64,000 nt of DNA from Leptolyngbya sp. 'hensonii' (GCF_001939115.1 NZ_MQTZ01000041.1:477997-541996); one strand, 5' to 3'. Shown: positions 15,243 through 23,966, counted from the stretch's first letter. Numbers and translations are program-made. Notes: a model not told the origin generated them from the letters alone.

Positions 15243-17693
15243 ATGTCTAATTTAAGCCGTCGGCAACTGCTGATGTTTTTTGGAGCCAGTGCGGGTGCTG
15301 CTGCTATTGCTCCCGAAGTAGGCGAAGCCCTGCTGGGTCTGGGGTCCACTGCTGCTGAAGCTGCTGCGCCGCTCGCCTTCACTGCCCTATATCTGCCCAG
15401 CCCGCTGCCCATCCACAAGGTTCTGAGAAGCTATCAGCCCACGGGTGGTTTTAATACGGATGGCAGCCCCAAGTTTGCCCTCAAAACCCCTTCTGCCAAT
15501 CCCAAGCCAGCATCCTATGCGGTAGTGGATGATGTGGTTGTGCCTCCCGAATACGATCGCTATGTGATCGTAGGCTGGGGTGACAAGGTGTTTGCCAACA
15601 CCCCCTACGCCAAAGCCTCTGACTACTTCGGTTACAACTGCGATTACACCGGCTACGTTCCGGTAGCAAGCAGTGCAGATGACGTGTACCTCTGGGTCAA
15701 CCATGAATACGTCTCCTTCCCCATCGCAGGTAGCGCTCCTGGCGCAGTTGCCTCTGTACAGACTCTGCCCGGCACCTATGAGCCTGTGATCGGTAAGCCC
15801 CTGCCTGCGACCAGAAACACGGAACTGGATGGGGAATTCCTCTACAACACCGGCGGTTCCATTGTTCGGATCACCCGCACCGCTGCCAACGGACGCTTCG
15901 TTGTGAACGGGAATAAGGCTGGCAACTGGCGCGTCCATGGCCTCTCCGGTTTGGGTCTGAATGCTACCCGGCCCGGTGGCTTCCCCAGCAACTGGGGTGC
16001 TGCGGACTATCAGCAGGGGGATGACCGTTACCTGATTGGTACCGGACCAGCGGTTAAGGATGTGTTCGAGAAGGTCAACACCGATAGCCTGGGCAACAAG
16101 ATCATCGGCACCAGCTTCAACTGTTCCGGTGGCACGACCCCCTGGTATACCATCATGTCTGCTGAAGAAAACTTCCAGGGTGGCGGTGCCTTCTTCTCTG
16201 GCGTGACCGAAGGGATCAAGAAGGATGGAAGCCAGGCTGGTTACACCGCAGGCACCACCGGTGAGCGGTTCGGTCAGGTGGGCGAGAAGTACGGCTGGAT
16301 GGTCGAAATCGACCCAGCCAACCCAAGCTGGAGAGTCCGGAAGCACAGCGCTCTGGGTCGTTTCCGCCACGAAAATATCACCATGCGGGTGGAAGCTGGC
16401 AAGAAGCTGGTGGCCTACATGGGTGACGATCGTCGGGGTGGTCACACCTGGAAGTACGTCAGTAAAGGGGTTGTGGCTGATCCCACCAGCAAAGCCAACA
16501 GCGCATTGCTGGAAGACGGTACCCTCTACGTGGCCAAGTTTAATGAGAATGGTACCGGTGAGTGGATTCCACTCACCCTGGACACGCCGACCAACCCCGT
16601 TTCCCCCGGTGTGATCTCTCAGATCGCCTACGATGCTTTCCCCCAATTCCGCACGGGGGCGGTGCCAGCAGCTTCTAGCGCTCAACAGCGTCTGGTCAAT
16701 GGCCTGGTCAACCTGCCCCGACGGGCTGGTGTTGCCGGTCAAACTGCTGAGGGTGGGTTCCTGGCGGTTACCCGCCTGAACGAAGCTACGATTCTGCCTG
16801 CTTACCAGGGCAAGAAACTGAGTGACTTCTACGATAACCTGGGCGCAATCCTCTGTGATGCCTATCCGGCAGCGAACCTGGTGGGTGGTACTCCTACGGC
16901 TCGTCCAGAAGATCTGGAAGTCAGCCCCCTCGACCCCCGTCAGGTCTTCATCGCCTACACCGATGGCGCTCCTGGTAGCGATGGTTATCCCGATGCCCGC
17001 ATTTTCCAGGTGGCTAAGTTCAGTGCATCTGTGAACGCAACCCAGCAGCCCGGTGGTCTCTACCGGATTACGGAAGACAGTGCCGACAGCACGGGTACAA
17101 CCTTCCAGTGGATCAAGTACAACCAGGGTGGAGAAGCAGGTTCTCAGGGTGCTTCTGGTTTTGCCGCTGTGGATAACCTGGCTTTCGACCCCCTGGGTAA
17201 CATCTGGGGTGTCACGGACATGTCCACCGGTTTGCACAACGGTTTCCAGGAGGGAACCAGCGGCACTCCCCTGACGATCAACCACACGGCGATTGGCGAT
17301 GTCTCCAACTTCGTCGGGGTATTTGGCAACAACTGGATGTTCTATGTCCCCACCAGCGGCCCCAATGCGGGTCAGGTGACTCCCTTTGCCTACGGCCCAG
17401 TTCGCTGTGAGATGACAGGCCCAACCTTTGTGGGTAACACCCTGATTGTCTCCGTGCAGCACCCTGGTGAAGATTGCCCGATCGACGATGGCACCGTCCT
17501 CACCCGGACGACCGAAATGCTGGCCCTGGATGGTACCCTGTTCAACCAGACCCGCAGCGTAAATCGGGGCAGCTCCTGGCCCGGCAACCTGCCTGATGCG
17601 GCCTTCAGCGCTGGTACGAACAACTTCAAGGGTGCCCTCCCCCGTCCGACCGTGATCGGGATCCGTCGCAAGACTGGCAACCGCTTCATCTAA
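15243..17693 (+). CDS. phoX: PhoX-type alkaline phosphatase (DUF839), Tat-exported
   Basis: This large (816-residue) periplasmic or extracellular phosphatase of the PhoX/DUF839 family releases phosphate from organic monoesters and uses Ca and Fe cofactors. A Tat signal is evident: SRRQLLM (RR at 6-7), an Ala-rich hydrophobic stretch, and a likely cleavage after the AEAAA region near 40. Family features include YNCDYTGYVP, YLWVNHEYVSF, NCSGGTTPWYTIMSAEEN (read in segments) and GRFRHEN. Length matches cyanobacterial PhoX. The gene is monocistronic, preceded by a candidate Pho box and followed by a strong terminator. The plus strand is strongly codon-biased, which explains the long open frames in the antisense direction. 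Confidence 0.88.
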   Translation: MSNLSRRQLLMFFGASAGAAAIAPEVGEALLGLGSTAAEAAAPLAFTALYLPSPLPIHKVLRSYQPTGGFNTDGSPKFALKTPSANPKPASYAVVDDVVVPPEYDRYVIVGWGDKVFANTPYAKASDYFGYNCDYTGYVPVASSADDVYLWVNHEYVSFPIAGSAPGAVASVQTLPGTYEPVIGKPLPATRNTELDGEFLYNTGGSIVRITRTAANGRFVVNGNKAGNWRVHGLSGLGLNATRPGGFPSNWGAADYQQGDDRYLIGTGPAVKDVFEKVNTDSLGNKIIGTSFNCSGGTTPWYTIMSAEENFQGGGAFFSGVTEGIKKDGSQAGYTAGTTGERFGQVGEKYGWMVEIDPANPSWRVRKHSALGRFRHENITMRVEAGKKLVAYMGDDRRGGHTWKYVSKGVVADPTSKANSALLEDGTLYVAKFNENGTGEWIPLTLDTPTNPVSPGVISQIAYDAFPQFRTGAVPAASSAQQRLVNGLVNLPRRAGVAGQTAEGGFLAVTRLNEATILPAYQGKKLSDFYDNLGAILCDAYPAANLVGGTPTARPEDLEVSPLDPRQVFIAYTDGAPGSDGYPDARIFQVAKFSASVNATQQPGGLYRITEDSADSTGTTFQWIKYNQGGEAGSQGASGFAAVDNLAFDPLGNIWGVTDMSTGLHNGFQEGTSGTPLTINHTAIGDVSNFVGVFGNNWMFYVPTSGPNAGQVTPFAYGPVRCEMTGPTFVGNTLIVSVQHPGEDCPIDDGTVLTRTTEMLALDGTLFNQTRSVNRGSSWPGNLPDAAFSAGTNNFKGALPRPTVIGIRRKTGNRFI

Positions 17694-17721
17694 GTTCTGT
17701 TAACCTGAGTTCTGTTTAACC

Positions 17722-17750
17722 AAAGGGGACGCGATCGCGTCCCCTTTTTT
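17722..17750. terminator. Strong bidirectional rho-independent terminator between phoX and DUF1611 gene
   Basis: AAAGGGGACGCGA and its exact complement form a GC-rich stem centred on GCGATCGC, followed by six T residues. It lies 29 bases after the phoX stop, and the stop codon of the convergent gene begins at its last base. The A-run on the other side lets it work in both directions. It embeds a HIP1 octamer in the stem. Confidence 0.85.
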
Positions 17751-18811
17751 CAGGGATTGGCCAGGATTGCATCCAGCAATAGCTCAACCCCATAGCGGAT
17801 TGGATCCGTACAGGGCAAGCCAGTTTCAGCCTGAGTCTGGTCGATCGCCGCCCTGGCCGCTGTCTCATCCAGATGGGCTGTATTGAGGGCGATCGCGGCC
17901 ACCTTGGCTGGGGTAAAGGCTCCGCCAGCAGCGGCCACCGTCTGATAGAGGTGAATCACCTCTGGCAACGGCGGAATGGCTACGTCCGGAAAGGTACGAA
18001 TATGGGTCTGGCCAAAGCGATGGGCCAGAATCAGGTGGGTGGGTTGGGCTCCGCGCAACAGAGGCAATGTGGCGGTGGAAGCTGGATTTAGCAAAGACCC
18101 CTGCCCTTCAACATGCACAATGTCTTGCCCTGGTCCCACCCGCATCAGCCATTCTTCTACTGCACCGGAAGCAAAATCCACCCGCACTGCATCCAGGGGT
18201 ACCCCCACTTCTCCCAGCATGAGGGCAGTCTGTCCCGTGCCAATGAAACGGGAGCGCAGGCCCTGTCGCAGAGAAGCCCGATGCAGTTCTAGTCCTGTGG
18301 TCATTTTGCCGATCGACATATCGGTGCCCACCGCCAGCACCCGCCGACAGGTGAGTTGTCGCGCCCGTCCACTGCCCACCGTCAGACCCGTAGGCTCCTG
18401 ACGCACATCCCAGATCCATTGCCCTTGGCGCAATTCTTTCTGAAAGGTCGGTAGCATCGGGGTATGCAGGCCATTAACGATCGACAATCCCGCATCGATC
18501 GCCCGCTCAATCTCATGCATCCAGACTGCTGGTAAGGCTCCTCCGGATGGGGCAATGCCAATCGCCAGCACCTGGGGCTGAAAGGCCAGGGCTTCCACCA
18601 CAGAAGCCACGATCGGAACCTGTCGCGGTATCCCTGTTAGCTCTGGCAGGGATGCTCCAGCGGTGTCCGCGTCGATCACGGCGACGATCGTGGTTGGACT
18701 GTAGCGCAACAGGGACAGTCCTGTTTTCCCCTGGACGCCCCGCACGCCATCATGGAGCAAAATTGCCATGCGGGTTTCAGGGTTGCGAATAATTTCACTG
18801 GGATTTCTCAT
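17750..18811 (-). CDS. DUF1611 family protein (DgcN-like)
   Basis: This 353-residue DUF1611-type protein has an N-terminal Rossmann-like domain (AVIDADTAG, AIGIAPSGG, GLSIVNGLHTP) and a C-terminal P-loop domain with GTDMSIGKMTT (162-172). DUF1611 members include DgcN, reported as an N-acyltransferase acting on D-glutamate and working with the epimerase DgcA. Here the upstream gene on the same strand is a dipeptide-epimerase-like enolase, so the same pairing is likely. Only 66 bases separate them and most of that is a repeat. The ATG at 18811 is used; an internal ATG (18769) is possible. The substrate is inferred, not shown. Confidence 0.75.
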   Translation of the reverse strand: MRNPSEIIRNPETRMAILLHDGVRGVQGKTGLSLLRYSPTTIVAVIDADTAGASLPELTGIPRQVPIVASVVEALAFQPQVLAIGIAPSGGALPAVWMHEIERAIDAGLSIVNGLHTPMLPTFQKELRQGQWIWDVRQEPTGLTVGSGRARQLTCRRVLAVGTDMSIGKMTTGLELHRASLRQGLRSRFIGTGQTALMLGEVGVPLDAVRVDFASGAVEEWLMRVGPGQDIVHVEGQGSLLNPASTATLPLLRGAQPTHLILAHRFGQTHIRTFPDVAIPPLPEVIHLYQTVAAAGGAFTPAKVAAIALNTAHLDETAARAAIDQTQAETGLPCTDPIRYGVELLLDAILANP

Positions 18812-18826
18812 TTGTCATTTGCCATT

Positions 18827-18882
18827 GGATTGATCCCCACCTGGGAGGGGTGGCCCGCAGGGCCGGGTTGGGTTGGGTCATT
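18827..18882. repeat. Dispersed hairpin repeat (family D)
   Basis: CCCACCTGGGAGGGGTGG followed by CCCGCAGGGCCGGG is an imperfect double hairpin. An inverted homologue lies at 55009-55073, sharing AATGACC, CCGGCC-TGCGGGC and CCCCTCC-AGG-GGGGA blocks. It fills most of the gap between the epimerase and DUF1611 genes. Both copies are bordered by degenerate GTCATTT units. This repeat type is common in filamentous cyanobacteria. Confidence 0.6.
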
Positions 18883-19921
18883 GGCGATCGGCTTTGATGC
18901 CCAGGCCAGGGAGGTCTGGAGGAATCAGGCATCCATTCTGAAGGTAGGCTCCGGTAAAGGGATCATCCAGCAGGTTGAGGTGGCTGTCCAGATCCAGGTG
19001 ATCGGCTAAGGGAGAGAGATGGGCCATGGCGGTGTTCGCCAGAGTACTGTCAGAGTAACATCCAAACATGACCTGCAGCTCGCAGGCTCGGGCGGTATGG
19101 ATCATCCGCAGGGCTTCTGATAACCCTCCAGATTTCATCAGTTTAATGTTGATGCCATGGATCCGATCGGCCAGCAAGGGAATGTCCCGACTGGTAAAGC
19201 AACTCTCATCCACAAAGATGGGTAGGGGAGACTGGCGGTATAGCTTGACTAGTTGACATTCCTGGCCTCTGGTCATGGGTTGCTCAATATAGGTAACCCC
19301 CTGTTCCGCCAGCCAGTGACTCATTTGGATGGCTTCATCCAGAGTCCAGCCACCATTGGCATCTACACTTAGTTTTGTACCTGCTGGGACTTCTGCCAGC
19401 ACTGCTGTCAGCATGGCTCGATCTGCCTCCACCCCTGCCGGACTGCCCAGTTTGACTTTCACAGCCTGGGCCTGAGTTAACTGCAGCCAGTCTCGCACGC
19501 GCTGCTGAGCAATATTGGGGGGATTAATGCCGATCGTGACTGAAGTGGGGCCAATTTTTTCCCGATCCAGCCCCCACAGTTGCCAGAGGGGCAGGCCCAC
19601 AGACTTTCCCAACCAGTCCAGCAGGGCTGTGTCGATCGCGGCCTGGGCTGCCGAAGGGAGGGACTGGAGTAGGGGAGCGATCGCCTGTTGCTCCAGGGGA
19701 CTGTAGGAGGCCAGCAACGGGATAGCCTGCTGCAGGGCATGGACGATCGCCTCGGTGGTTTGGGGGCAGTCCCCGATCGAGAACGGAGATCCCTCTCCCC
19801 AGCCTTCGATGCCCTCGTGCTGCACTCTGACCCAGACATTTGTGCTCTGCGCCGTTGTTCCCCGACTGATCGTCAGAGGAAACCGCTTATGCACCGTGAA
19901 GGCCTCAACCTGGATTTTCAT
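18878..19921 (-). CDS. Dipeptide (L-Ala-D/L-Glu) epimerase-like enolase superfamily protein (DgcA-like)
   Basis: This is a muconate-lactonizing-type enolase superfamily member of 347 residues. Catalytic lysines sit in KVKLG (K155, K157) and K260 (NIKLMKSGG). The Mg ligands are D188 (SVDANG), E213 (YIEQP) and D238 (VDES). The C-terminal barrel end LDLDSHLNLL matches dipeptide epimerases (YcjG/YkfB), which interconvert L-Ala-D-Glu and L-Ala-L-Glu from murein turnover. DgcA, which works with DUF1611 partners, belongs to the same family. All catalytic residues are present. It is first in a two-gene unit with the DUF1611 gene, so recycling of D-glutamate from peptidoglycan is the best inference. 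Confidence 0.85.
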   Translation of the reverse strand: MKIQVEAFTVHKRFPLTISRGTTAQSTNVWVRVQHEGIEGWGEGSPFSIGDCPQTTEAIVHALQQAIPLLASYSPLEQQAIAPLLQSLPSAAQAAIDTALLDWLGKSVGLPLWQLWGLDREKIGPTSVTIGINPPNIAQQRVRDWLQLTQAQAVKVKLGSPAGVEADRAMLTAVLAEVPAGTKLSVDANGGWTLDEAIQMSHWLAEQGVTYIEQPMTRGQECQLVKLYRQSPLPIFVDESCFTSRDIPLLADRIHGINIKLMKSGGLSEALRMIHTARACELQVMFGCYSDSTLANTAMAHLSPLADHLDLDSHLNLLDDPFTGAYLQNGCLIPPDLPGLGIKADRQ

Positions 19922-20033
19922 GGTTGGTCATTAGTCACTGGTCACTTGTTGAATTGCACATTCTTGATTTCAAGTGATCCATCAGGAAGGTTTCGCCATC
20001 CATCCCGGAGGCCAATTGTTCCACGGTCAATAA

Positions 20034-20996
20034 CTAAGTAAAATGCCACATCAGCGGATCGTCATCCAGGTAATCCGTAACCAGGCGACCGATCGCGTCA
20101 ATTTCCTGTAACTCGCTGTCGGAGAGGATAATTTCAACCGCACCCGCATTTTCATTGGCCTGTTCGGCATGCCGTGCCCCAACGATCGCGCTGGTCTGGG
20201 GTTGGGCAATTAACCAGGCCAGGGCCAGATTGCCCAGGCTCACCTGTTTGCGCTCGGCGATCGGGCGCAGTTGATCCAGGGCTTGCTGGGCTCGCTGGTA
20301 GTTGTCTGATTCAAACAGGCGGTTCTTGGAGCGATGATCGCCGGGTTCAAACTGATGGCTCAGGTCAAATCTGCCGGTTAACAGTCCCTGGGCCAGGGAA
20401 GAATAGGCCAGGATGGAGATGTTGTGGGCCGTGCAGTAGGGCATGGCGTCTTTTTCCACCTGCCGCCAGAACAGGGAATAGGGGGGTTGCAGACTATCAA
20501 TCCGGCCATACTGGGCGGCCTCTTCAATTTGAGCTTTGGAAAAATTGGAAACCCCGATCGCCCGAATCTTGCCTTGCTGCTGGAGATCGGTCATGGCCCG
20601 CATCGTTTCTGAGATCGGCACCACTTCGCTGGCAAAAGATCCAGAGGGCCAGTGAATCTGGTACAGGTCAATGTAGTCTGTTTTCAGGTTCTTCAGCGAC
20701 CGATCGCAGGCTTCGATCACCTGATCGTACTTGAGGTGATTGGCAAATACTTTCGTAGCCAGAACGGCCTGATCCCGCACATCGCCAATAGCCCGACTGA
20801 CAATCTGTTCCGAGTGGCCTTCCCCATAGACTTCGGCGGTGTCGATCGTAGTGATACCCGCCTCAAACGCCGCCCGAATGGCTCGCGTCGTCTCTGCATC
20901 ATCGATGCCCACCCACATGCGTTTGCCCGCCTGCCAGGTCCCCATAATCAGGGGTGTAATCTGGATATCTGTGTTGCCCAATTGCCGAGTTTTCAT
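20034..20996 (-). CDS. Aldo/keto reductase, last gene of the P450 operon
   Basis: This NADPH-dependent TIM-barrel oxidoreductase has the complete catalytic tetrad: D52 (TIDTAEVYG), Y57, K82 (LATKVF) and H115 (YQIHWP). The cofactor motif SNFSKAQIEE is present. The start is set at the ATG 20996 because AAGGAG lies about 14 bases upstream. The frame stays open to a TTG at 21017, which would place that site inside the gene. The length of about 320 residues is normal. Its start lies 24 bases beyond the P450 stop, so it is co-transcribed with the P450, TPR and SRPBCC genes and may reduce a carbonyl in the same pathway. The substrate is unknown. Confidence 0.85.
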   Translation of the reverse strand: MKTRQLGNTDIQITPLIMGTWQAGKRMWVGIDDAETTRAIRAAFEAGITTIDTAEVYGEGHSEQIVSRAIGDVRDQAVLATKVFANHLKYDQVIEACDRSLKNLKTDYIDLYQIHWPSGSFASEVVPISETMRAMTDLQQQGKIRAIGVSNFSKAQIEEAAQYGRIDSLQPPYSLFWRQVEKDAMPYCTAHNISILAYSSLAQGLLTGRFDLSHQFEPGDHRSKNRLFESDNYQRAQQALDQLRPIAERKQVSLGNLALAWLIAQPQTSAIVGARHAEQANENAGAVEIILSDSELQEIDAIGRLVTDYLDDDPLMWHFT

Positions 20997-21020
20997 CCGC
21001 GATTTTACTCCTTGCAAACC

Positions 21021-22412
21021 TTATGCCTGCTTGCGATCGGCTGTGACGACCAATCGGGTTCCCCCAGCCGGAGCAAAGGTCAACCCTCGACGAGCCGCTT
21101 GGGGCGGCTTTTTCTCAACCGATTTCAAAGAATAACGGGAGAGAATTTTGGCCAGGGCCAGTTTCATTTCAAACAGGGCAAAGGCCATCCCGATACAGCG
21201 CCGACTACTACCGCCGAAGGGTAAAAACTCATAGGGGGAAAACTGCCGCTCCAGAAACCGTTCTGGCCGGAACTGGTTGGGTTCTGGATACAGATCCGGA
21301 CGATGATGGGTGAGATAGATGCAAACGGACAGAACAGTTCCTGCTGGCAAGTCATAGTCCAGCAGTTGCATCGGGACCTGCAACACCCGTGAGAAGGTGA
21401 AGAAGGCGATCGGCACAATTCGCAGAGTTTCCTGGCAGACCGCACTCAGATAGGGGAGCTGGGCAATGTCCATCGGTTCTGCCTGGTCCAGATCGATCGT
21501 AGCCAGTTCCTGCATCAGCCGCTCTCTCACGTCCGGCAGATAGTGAATCCAGCCCAAGGCCCAGGTGAGGGAATTGGCTGTGGTCTCTTGCCCCGCAATC
21601 AGCAACGTCATCAACTCATCCCGCAGTTCCTTATCGGTCATCCCCTGACCCGCTTCATCCTGGACCGCCATCATCAGGCTGAGGATATCGTCTCCGGGGG
21701 GAATAGTGCCCTGGCGGCGATCGTGGATTTCCTGGTATAGGAGCCGATCCAGTTGTTCCCGTTGCCGTAAGAACCGGCCCCAGGGACTCCAGGCCCCCCA
21801 ATCCTGCTGCAAGCCTCGGAAGAACAGGGCACTGGTGGTCACGGGTGAGGTAAAGGCATTCATCATGGCCGAGAGAATGGCGCTGATTTGCTCAAATCGC
21901 TCCCCTTCCTGCAGCCCAAAAACTGCTCTGAGGATCACTCGCAGGGAAATCGCCTGCATACTGCTGTGGACGGCAAAGGGGTGCTTTAAGGACCACTTGT
22001 CAATCACTTGGTCTGTAATCTGGCCAATCAGTTGACCATAGGCCCGCATCCGTTCCCCATGAAAGGGTGGGGTCAGTAATTTGCGCCGTTGCAGATGCCG
22101 ATCGCCATCCAGCAAAAACAGGGAGTCTGTGCCGACAAAGGGCAGCAGCACTTGATTGGCAGAACCCGATTCAAATTTTTTGGGATCAGCCGTAAAAATT
22201 TCCTGAATGGCTTTGGGATTGCTGATCACGACCAGCGGGGGAAACCCATGAAACTCATCTACAAAAATATCCCCATACTGGTGAGCCAGGGCTTCCAGCC
22301 GTTTCACCGGCCATAAAATAATGCCCAACGTTTTCAACAACTTCGAACCATCGGCAGCACGGGGCAAAGGCTTGCGGATTGGCGTTGGAGGAGTTTCTGT
22401 CTGGCTGCTCAT
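21021..22412 (-). CDS. Cytochrome P450, CYP110-like
   Basis: This 463-residue haem monooxygenase has I-helix AGQETT (273-278), K-helix ETLR (328-331) and haem loop FGGSSRRCIG with the axial cysteine at C406. The overall sequence, including LLPFVGTDSLFLLDGDRH (read in segments) and LTPPFHGERM, resembles CYP110, the main cyanobacterial P450 family that oxidises fatty acids, alkanes and terpenes. There is no N-terminal membrane anchor, so it is soluble. Its ATG overlaps the TGA of the TPR gene (ATGA). No ferredoxin or reductase gene is adjacent, so it must use general cell ferredoxin. Confidence 0.92.
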   Translation of the reverse strand: MSSQTETPPTPIRKPLPRAADGSKLLKTLGIILWPVKRLEALAHQYGDIFVDEFHGFPPLVVISNPKAIQEIFTADPKKFESGSANQVLLPFVGTDSLFLLDGDRHLQRRKLLTPPFHGERMRAYGQLIGQITDQVIDKWSLKHPFAVHSSMQAISLRVILRAVFGLQEGERFEQISAILSAMMNAFTSPVTTSALFFRGLQQDWGAWSPWGRFLRQREQLDRLLYQEIHDRRQGTIPPGDDILSLMMAVQDEAGQGMTDKELRDELMTLLIAGQETTANSLTWALGWIHYLPDVRERLMQELATIDLDQAEPMDIAQLPYLSAVCQETLRIVPIAFFTFSRVLQVPMQLLDYDLPAGTVLSVCIYLTHHRPDLYPEPNQFRPERFLERQFSPYEFLPFGGSSRRCIGMAFALFEMKLALAKILSRYSLKSVEKKPPQAARRGLTFAPAGGTRLVVTADRKQA

Positions 22413-23128
22413 GATGAATGCTCCTCTGACTCGTTGACCAGATCCAGCACAGCCTCAGTGCGTTGAATCTGGTCAGAACTGAACCCGGCCTGTTTTAAGT
22501 CTTCGGCGAGAAACGCCCGATCGCGATACCGGCTCTCCAGGGCGATCGCCTGCCGGTAAGATTCCCGTGCTGCTGCCCGATCGCCAGAACCCAGATGAGC
22601 AATAGCTGCTGCCACCAGAGGGTGGGGATTGCTCGGTTCCAGTTTGGCAGCCTTCTGGGCCATGTCGATCGCTACCTTGTAGGACTTCAAGCGCTCATAG
22701 GCCAGACTTAGATTGTAATAGGCAATTTCATTATCGTCTTGCAGGAGCAAAGCCCAGCGATGGGTGAATAGGGTCCAGTTCAAATCTCCCTGGACCAGAT
22801 AAACAATGCCCAGGGCATTGAAGGCCGGAACATTGGTGGAATCGAGGCGAATGGCCTGCACCAGGGACTCTGCCGCTGCCTTCTCCTGGGTGGCCAGATG
22901 CTGAGTCCAGCCCAGGAGCACCCAGCCGGAAGCGGTCTTGGGATCCAGTTTCACCGACTTTTGGAAAGCGGCGATCGCCGCCGGAAACTGGCCCTCATTG
23001 CGATAGCGCAATCCCAGTTCCCGATATTCAGTAGCCGTGGTAGCTGCCAGGGCTGGAAGTGCGATCGGGGATAGAAACCCGAAGGCAAACAACAGGATTG
23101 GAACGCACTTAAATTCTTTCCAAAACAC
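22409..23128 (-). CDS. Exported tetratricopeptide repeat (TPR) protein
   Basis: The 239-residue protein has a signal peptide (hydrophobic 8-26, likely cleavage after ALA near 28-29). About five TPR units follow, for example YRELGLRYRNEGQFPAAIAA, AFNALGIVYLVQGDLNWTLF and AYYNLSLAYERLKSYKVAID. It ends in a charged helix. TPR repeats mediate protein-protein contacts, and a periplasmic or lumenal location is inferred. It sits between the SRPBCC gene (18-base gap) and the P450 gene (4-base overlap), so it belongs to the operon. A signal-bearing TPR protein inside a P450 operon is unusual. Confidence 0.8.
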   Translation of the reverse strand: MFWKEFKCVPILLFAFGFLSPIALPALAATTATEYRELGLRYRNEGQFPAAIAAFQKSVKLDPKTASGWVLLGWTQHLATQEKAAAESLVQAIRLDSTNVPAFNALGIVYLVQGDLNWTLFTHRWALLLQDDNEIAYYNLSLAYERLKSYKVAIDMAQKAAKLEPSNPHPLVAAAIAHLGSGDRAAARESYRQAIALESRYRDRAFLAEDLKQAGFSSDQIQRTEAVLDLVNESEEHSS

Positions 23129-23146
23129 AGATGACTCCTGGCAATC

Positions 23147-23563
23147 TCACAATTCACATTCGGCCTGAAGGCGTAAATTTTCCATGACTGAAGGCAACAC
23201 CCGCTTGAATTTTCGCCCCAGGAGAAAGCCGAATAAACCACCCAAAAAACCCGAAAACCGAATTTCATGGGTAAATTTTGTCAATCCTTCCCGATCAGAA
23301 AAGGAGCGACGGATCGTTAATTGGCTTAAGAATAGCGGGATGGTAAAGGCGTAGCTTTCACCAGGATGATACTCCGTAATCTCAAAAGCAGATTTCACCC
23401 CCGTTTTGGGCACCAGTGTGCCTTTGCTTCCCAGAGCAAAATTGCCATTCAAATAGGCTGATTTCAGTTCTGTATCCCACTCAGCCCAGGTTGAGACATC
23501 TGTCCAGAGACGCCAGATGGCCTGCCGTGAAGCTGTAGTTGCGATCGTATGAGAAAACTTCAT
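23147..23563 (-). CDS. SRPBCC (START/polyketide cyclase-like) family protein
   Basis: The protein has about 138 residues when started at the ATG 23563, which has AAGGA upstream. The frame extends to 23605 without a good site. Features of the SRPBCC lipid/ligand-binding fold are an N-terminal strand (FSHTIATTASRQAIWRLWTD), WAEWD at the first helix, beta strands GTLVPKTGVKSAFEITEY, and a long C-terminal helix (PSVMENLRLQAE). Members bind hydrophobic ligands. As the first gene of the operon SRPBCC-TPR-P450-AKR, it could present the substrate to the P450. That role is inference. Confidence 0.75.
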   Translation of the reverse strand: MKFSHTIATTASRQAIWRLWTDVSTWAEWDTELKSAYLNGNFALGSKGTLVPKTGVKSAFEITEYHPGESYAFTIPLFLSQLTIRRSFSDREGLTKFTHEIRFSGFLGGLFGFLLGRKFKRVLPSVMENLRLQAECEL

Positions 23564-23610
23564 GGCGCAATTAATCCTTGAACCAGCTAAACAACAGCTT
23601 TGCAATGATC

Positions 23611-23751
23611 TTAGGAATGAGAATTAAATAACACCGATAAACTTCTGCTTGCCCTCACCCCCCTGCCCCCTCTCCCGGCGGGAGAGGGGGAGGGGTTGGG
23701 GGTTGGGGGTGAGGGCTGAAGAAATCCAGGTTATTTAATTCCTGTTCCTAA
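23611..23751. mobile_element. MITE-like element (repeat family B), copy 2
   Basis: The terminal inverted repeats are 23611-23632 and 23730-23751 (left end TTAGGAATGAGAATTAAATA, right end its complement with three mismatches over 22 bases). The interior is a hairpin of CCCTCACCCCCCTGCCCCCT against its G-rich complement. The repeated GGGGTTGGGGGTTGGGGG on the plus strand could also form a G-quadruplex. It has no coding capacity and no clear target-site duplication. It lies in the 403-base divergent region between the SRPBCC operon and the flavin oxidoreductase gene, so it is in or near both promoters. Nothing else recognisable occupies that region. Confidence 0.75.
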
Positions 23752-23966
23752 AGTCCAGCCATCTCTCCAGGGGATGTGTAGGCTGGCTCAACGAAGTCGC
23801 AGCCAGAAGGCTGCCTGAATTGGAGTTGTATAGCTACTTAACTATAAAGTTGTAAATTTAGAATAAAGTCCTTATGCTTAAGGAGGGCTGACAAATCTGG
23901 TTGACTGACAGGTAGCCAGAATGCTTGCTGCTCCCGCAGATAAAGACTTTGTGACTTCAGGAATTT

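Noticed and set aside
15387..17462. A 691-codon open frame on the minus strand opposite phoX
   Set aside because: It is the complement of a strongly codon-biased real gene with clear PhoX motifs. Its product is rich in low-complexity His/Gly/Thr and shows no family features.
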